From assembly GCA_002104895.1 (NCBI GenBank), contig MCFG01000291.1, positions 24,571 through 88,570 of the forward strand: 64,000 nucleotides of DNA, given 5' to 3'. Positions 59,083-64,000 of this stretch are shown piece after piece; within the stretch, counting starts at the first letter, position 1, and every line of letters starts with the position of its first letter. The notes beneath the pieces are model-generated. The model saw only the letters and a list, made by a program, of their open reading frames with translations, searched no databases and was not told where the DNA came from. Source of the stretch: Anaeromyces robustus (Eukaryota; Neocallimastigomycota; Neocallimastigomycetes; Neocallimastigales; Neocallimastigaceae). The position numbers and the translations under genes are program-made.

Positions 59083-59859
59083 ATTTTTAATTTATTTTTT
59101 TAAATAACAATAATTTTTATAGAACAGCTTTATTAAAAAAAAAAGTGATAAAAATTAAATACAAAGTCGTATTATTAAAATATAAATACAATAAACTAAA
59201 AAATATGTTATTTATTTTATATTTATTAATATTTTATTGAATATATAATAATTTCCTATTAAAGTATTATTAGTGAAATGATAAAAAAATTGAAATTATT
59301 TTATCGGTTATTAATTATTTCATAAAATCATTACAGTTTTATAAAAAAAATTAATTATTTTATTTATATTAATACTAAAATTAAAAATAGTATATTTATA
59401 TTATTAATAATATATATTTATAGAGTAATAAAAATAATAATCAATTTTATAAAAGAAATAAAGTGAATAAAGTTTTTGAATATATTAAACTATATATATT
59501 CTATAAAAAATGAATGAATAAACAAACAAGTAAATTAATAAAATTAATTAGTTATAATAATTATAATGAAGTAGATAAATTACAAATAATAATAAGCTAT
59601 ACAATAATGTGATAAAAAAACAATTTTATTATTTATATATTATATTATCATTTTGTTATTTTTGATTTTTTATTTATTTTTTTATAATTTTATTATTTAT
59701 TTATAATTTTTATGTTTTATTTTCTATATTTATTTATTTATTTATTATTTACTATATTTATGATTTATTATTAATTATTTATTATCATTTTAATAATAAT
59801 TAATTTATTAATTATATTTCATTATCTTATTATTTAATATATTAATATTTATTATTTTT
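59083..59859. other. Left spacer of second ankyrin unit
   Basis: Direct homologue of 53790-54600. No gene. Confidence 0.6.
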
Positions 59860-61385
59860 GCTAATATTTGTTATTTATTATTGATAATTGAAATAATTAA
59901 ATAATTATTATAATTATTAATATTATATATTATTACTTATAACTTAATATTATAAAAATGAGTAATATTAATTGTATGATAAAAAGATATTTTTTAAATG
60001 TTTTGTATATAATATTATTATAATATTTTTATTATCTATTAATTAATATCTATTATTTATTATTTATTATTTATTATTATTTATGATTATATTATTTTAT
60101 TATTTTTTATATTTATTATAAATTATTATTTATTATTTATTATTTATTATTTACTACTTCTTTTTACTAATTTATTATATTTTATTATTTTATTATTTTA
60201 TTCTATATTTATTATATTTATTCTATAATTTAAATAAAATTTTTTATAGAGTGCTCGTTATGAATAAACAAATAAATAATTTTTTTTTTTTTATATTTAA
60301 ATTTTTCATGATTAAATTTTAAGATCAAATTTTTTTTTTAATTTTTTAAAATTTTGCATTTTCAAATTTTAAGATCAGTAAATTTTAAAAATTTTACATT
60401 TTCAAATTTTAAGATCAGTAAATTTTAAAAATTTTACATTTTCAAATTTTTAGCTTAATTTTTTAATTTATGAAAAATTTAATTTAATAAAAAAAAATTA
60501 AAATTTAAATAAATTTACAAAAATTCTAAATGAATAAATTAAATAATTTATTTTTTAATTTGTTTGTCCAGAACTGTAAAATGGAAATAAATTAATGATT
60601 GGATTTAATAATTTATTATTAAATTAATTAATAATATTAAATGAATAAATTAAATAAATTTTTAAAGTTTTGTACTTAAAATTCGTGTTTTTTTTTGAAA
60701 ATTAAATGAATGAAAAAAATAAAATAAATGAATATTTAAATAAATAATTAGGGTTAGAATTACTATTTATGAAATTCATTAATTTTTTTGGATTTCATAT
60801 GTTCAAAATAAATTTATGAAAAATATAAAAAAATTTATTTAAATTTTAATTTTTTATTCATTTAATTAAAATTTTTCATAAATTAAAAAAATTAAGTTAA
60901 AAATTGTTTATTAAAATTTCTAAAATTTACTGATCTTAAATTTTGAAAATGCAAAATTTTAAAAAATTTAAAAAAATTTGATCTTAAAATTTAATCATGA
61001 AAAATTTAAATATTAAAAAAAAAAAATATTTATTTGTTCATTCATATTCCAACACTCTATAAAAAATTTATTTAAATTATAGAATAAATATAATAAATAT
61101 AGAATAAAATAATAAATAAATATTAATAAATAATAAATAATAAATAATAGATATTAATTAATAGATAAAAAATAATAAATAATAGATACTAATTAATGGA
61201 TAATAAAAATATTATAATAATATTATATATAAAACATTTAAAAATATTTTTTTATCATATAATTTTTATTACTTATTTTTATAATATTAAGTTATAAGTA
61301 ATAATATATAATATTAATGATTATAATAATTATTTAATTATTTCAATAATTAATCATAAATAACAAATATAAGTAAAAATAATAA
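59860..61385. repeat. Large imperfect palindrome (about 700-bp arms), unit 2
   Basis: Left arm and right arm match as reverse complements, for example 59881-60060 with 61130-61385 (tattatatattattacttat, aaatgttttgtatataatat) and 60185-60345 with 60975-61100 (agagtgct with aacactct; catgattaaattttaagatc). The inner part is homologous to the palindrome at 54821-55840, including tttgtccagaactgtaaaat at 60563. The right arm has lost that segment, so the palindrome is lopsided around about 60620. Confidence 0.85.
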
Positions 61386-61692
61386 ATATAAAATATAGAC
61401 AAAAATAATAAATATAAAATATAGACAAAAATAATAAATAATAAATATAATTTAATAAATGATGAAATAAAATTCAATTTATTATAACAATTTAAATATT
61501 CTAATGAAAAATATTATTAAATAATAAAATAATAAAATATATAATATATATATATTAATAAAGCAATTATAAATGATTAAAATAATAGTAAATAATTAAT
61601 AATAAATTATAGAGTAATAAATAATATATATTATTATTTAAAAATTATTTTAAGTTTATAAAAAACTAATTAATAATTTAAATAGACAATTA
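61386..61692. other. Right spacer of second ankyrin unit
   Basis: A+T-rich; a duplicated phrase (aaatataaaatatagacaaa, twice, 61380-61435). No gene. Confidence 0.6.
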
Positions 61693-61718
61693 TCGAATCA
61701 TTTTTAAGTATGGCTTTT
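61693..61718 (+). promoter_or_regulatory. Shared upstream motif of ankyrin-like genes
   Basis: tcgaatcatttttaagtatg followed by gctttt, 210 bp upstream of ATG 61928. A long T tract follows (61731-61770). Confidence 0.5.
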
Positions 61719-61745
61719 TTAATTTAATTAATTTTTTTTTCATTT

Positions 61746-61776
<31 letters not shown>

Positions 61777-61927
61777 TTCAGTTTTCTTCTCTTAATTTTT
61801 TTTAATTATTTATTATTTTATTTCAATAAATAAATTATCAGTTGATTAGTATAAAAAAATTAAAAAAATATTAAAAGTAGAAAAAAAATATATCATTATT
61901 TTTTTTTGTTTTAAATATTATATAACA

Positions 61928-63097
61928 ATGAATACAAGCAATAAAGAAATAGATATTAGATCATTTAATGAAAATAAAACAATTATTATTGATTTAATGA
62001 AAAAAAATGACATAATAAATCTTACAAATTTTATTATTAAGAACAATATAATATTAGAAAGTTTTAATATTAATGAATTTGATTTATTAATTTATGGAAT
62101 TAGAATTAACATTTCCAATAAAATGCTTAGTTTTGTTTATGATCATTGCCATTACAAAACTATAAATTATACGCATATATTAAATAGAAGTGAAATTGTA
62201 ACACCTCTTTTTTTAGCACTTTATTATTCAAATTATGATTTAGCTAAAACTATCCTAGAAAAAGGAGGTAATATTAATTATAAAGGAATAAAATATAATG
62301 TTTTATCCTTTTTAAAGAAAAAAGGAGCTTTAGATAAACGTAAATTAATTTTTATTTTATCTCATGGTTTCAATATTACATATATTAATAAATATCAATT
62401 AATATATAATTTTAATTTTAGCTTAACCAAAGTTATTTTAGAATTTTGTATTTTTAATAATAATTTTATATTAAAATTATTAAGTATTAATAAAAATAAA
62501 ACACCAATGTCAAAAAATGCATTTTATGAATTAATCCGAAACGAAAAAGGTAAATTTGAAATAAAAGAATGGTATTACAAACTTTTAAATAAACGAAAGT
62601 ATAAGCAAATTGAATATATTTATAGTTATGAAGATAGAAACAATAATGCTAATAATATTCAAAAATTATTACAATGTGCTAATAAAATTGATACTTCTGA
62701 TAATGATTTTTTAAAATATACTATTTTGAGGAAAATTGAAAAAAAGAAGTTAAATGTTTTTATGGAAAAAGAATATCTACATTATGAGTTTAATAAAATA
62801 TACTATGACAAATTAAAGAAAATTAATAGATTCATAAAGAAGAAAACATTTACTCAATTAATGATTTTTTTTGAAGAAAACAAGTTTATTTTTAAAGACT
62901 TAAAAAAGGTTGATTATGATTTCATAACTTTTTCAATATTAAAGGATGTGCCAAAAAGTTATATTAAAGAAGTTCTTAAATATTGTCCATTATATATATT
63001 TAAGAAGAAATGGATTAAAATGACACTTAGTACCAATAATCAATCTCTTTTACGTATTTTGCTAAAATCATTCAATGAAAATAAAATAATAAATTAA
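61928..63097 (+). CDS. Ankyrin-repeat-like protein (short paralogue)
   Basis: 389 residues, single exon, colinear with the 57340 gene over its whole length. Shared blocks: IIDLMKKNDIINLTNFIIKN near 18-38, HYKTINYTHILNRSEIVTPL near 75-98, LFLALYYSNYDLAKTILEKG plus GNINYKG near 98-125, IKEWYYKLLNKRKYKQIEYI near 215-235, and EENKFIFKDLKKVDYDFITF near 318-338. Like that paralogue it lacks the extra repeat block of the long gene. Lys/Asn/Ile-rich as expected from base composition. No targeting signal. Function unknown. Confidence 0.8.
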   Translation: MNTSNKEIDIRSFNENKTIIIDLMKKNDIINLTNFIIKNNIILESFNINEFDLLIYGIRINISNKMLSFVYDHCHYKTINYTHILNRSEIVTPLFLALYYSNYDLAKTILEKGGNINYKGIKYNVLSFLKKKGALDKRKLIFILSHGFNITYINKYQLIYNFNFSLTKVILEFCIFNNNFILKLLSINKNKTPMSKNAFYELIRNEKGKFEIKEWYYKLLNKRKYKQIEYIYSYEDRNNNANNIQKLLQCANKIDTSDNDFLKYTILRKIEKKKLNVFMEKEYLHYEFNKIYYDKLKKINRFIKKKTFTQLMIFFEENKFIFKDLKKVDYDFITFSILKDVPKSYIKEVLKYCPLYIFKKKWIKMTLSTNNQSLLRILLKSFNENKIIN

Positions 63098-64000
63098 AAT
63101 AAATAATATTGTTTATAATTAAAATTTATAATAATTTTATTAAAATATGTATATTATATATATATGTATTAAAAAATAAGTAAATAAATAAATAAAAATA
63201 TTAATTAAAAATAAAAATGATAAATATATATTATTCTAAATAATTATAAAAGTAAATAAATAATAATACAGTAATTCATATATATTATATTATTATTAAA
63301 TAATTAAATAAAGGATAAATAAATTTCAATAATGTAATTATTAATAAAAAGTAAAATAATAATTTATTTACATTTTTTTATATTTTTAAGTAAAAAATAA
63401 ATTAATTTATTAGATAATTTTTTATATATTATATAAACTAAATTTTTTATTCAAATATAAAGTTATTTTTATTAGAAATTATATAATTTTATTTATAGTA
63501 AAAACATATTAATAAAATATTTAAAATTATTATAAAATAATAATTGTAATACATAAACACTCTATAGATAATGAAGAATTTAAATATTTTAAATTTTTAT
63601 AATTAATAATTCTAACATTACTTTTTTTAAAGTTTTTTAATATTTATACTTAATACTATTTATATATTTTAGGGTTAGGTTTTAAATGTTGTTTATTAAT
63701 ACGTTTCTTTTTTGTGTGATAGAAGATTTACATGAGATAAAATAGAAAATACATGAGGTATAATTTAAAATATTAGTATAGGAAAGTTGGATCTAGTACC
63801 GAAATACTAAATATTAAAAAATTTCTTACATTAACAAATTAAGGTTTTTAAACTTTCGTACTACCTTACATTAATGTATTCCAATTTTCTCTCTCTCTAT
63901 ACTATAGAATATATATATATAAAAAGTTTTTCGAAAAATAGTCAAAGTTAATTACGTGATCGGCATTACAAAACGTAATTTTCACGTAATTTTAATATAT
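63098..64000. other. 3' spacer, no gene seen
   Basis: A+T-rich with a short (ATAA)n near 63175-63200. The last 300 bases (63660-64000) are less A+T-biased and include tacatgagataaaatagaaa and acatgaggtataatttaaaa, but contain no frame I can support before the window ends. Confidence 0.5.

Overview
The window is extremely A+T-rich eukaryotic DNA (by eye about 85% A+T, not computed). Genes are sparse, some carry short GT..AG introns, and the spacers are packed with TTTA, ATT, AATAT and TTTTA microsatellites. The combination of an extreme A+T genome, a GC-richer sugar transporter with strong codon bias, many lineage-expanded ankyrin-like and AAA-ATPase-like/PD-(D/E)XK genes, and a hybrid adenylation/polyketide-synthase gene with a Lys-Glu-Pro linker points to an anaerobic gut fungus (Neocallimastigomycota). 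That assignment is inference; no rRNA or marker gene is present.

Layout. 1-4000: no intact gene; decayed coding pieces on the minus strand (about 84-310 and 1372-2426). 4013-14078: a direct tandem duplication of about 4.2-4.8 kb, each copy with one seven-exon gene for a predicted 8-helix membrane protein (6062-7921 and 11715-13430); all introns are phase 0. 8886-32800: a zone of repeated AAA-ATPase-like/PD-(D/E)XK genes and wrecks. One copy looks intact (27168-28982), two are frameshifted (14664-16568 minus, 18477-20290) and three are fragments (8886-9597, 20845-21589, 23131-24286). A FLYWCH/MULE-type transposase lies among them (24983-26394). Five copies of a small palindromic element sit upstream of these genes or alone. 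32800-38100: gene-poor; an (AAT)n array at 35-36 kb is split by a GC-rich, 5'-truncated tRNA-derived-SINE-like insertion with a 55-base A tail.

38114-44027: a two-exon gene for a large adenylation-carrier-ketosynthase-acyltransferase-like protein of 1808 residues whose acyltransferase motif has lost its serine. 44-47.5 kb: repeats and decayed sequence. 47599-49173: a single-exon MFS sugar porter. 50.8-63.1 kb: an ankyrin-like family built as large inverted repeats. A head-to-head gene pair (51900-53522 minus, 57340-58506 plus) flanks a roughly 1 kb palindrome. A second unit (59.0-63.1 kb) keeps the palindrome and the right-hand gene (61928-63097) but has only a promoter-like motif where the left-hand gene should start.

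The sugar porter and the polyketide/adenylation enzyme look like normal host genes. The rest is a record of repeated local duplication, inversion and decay, in which the membrane proteins diverge faster in parts of their exons than in their introns.
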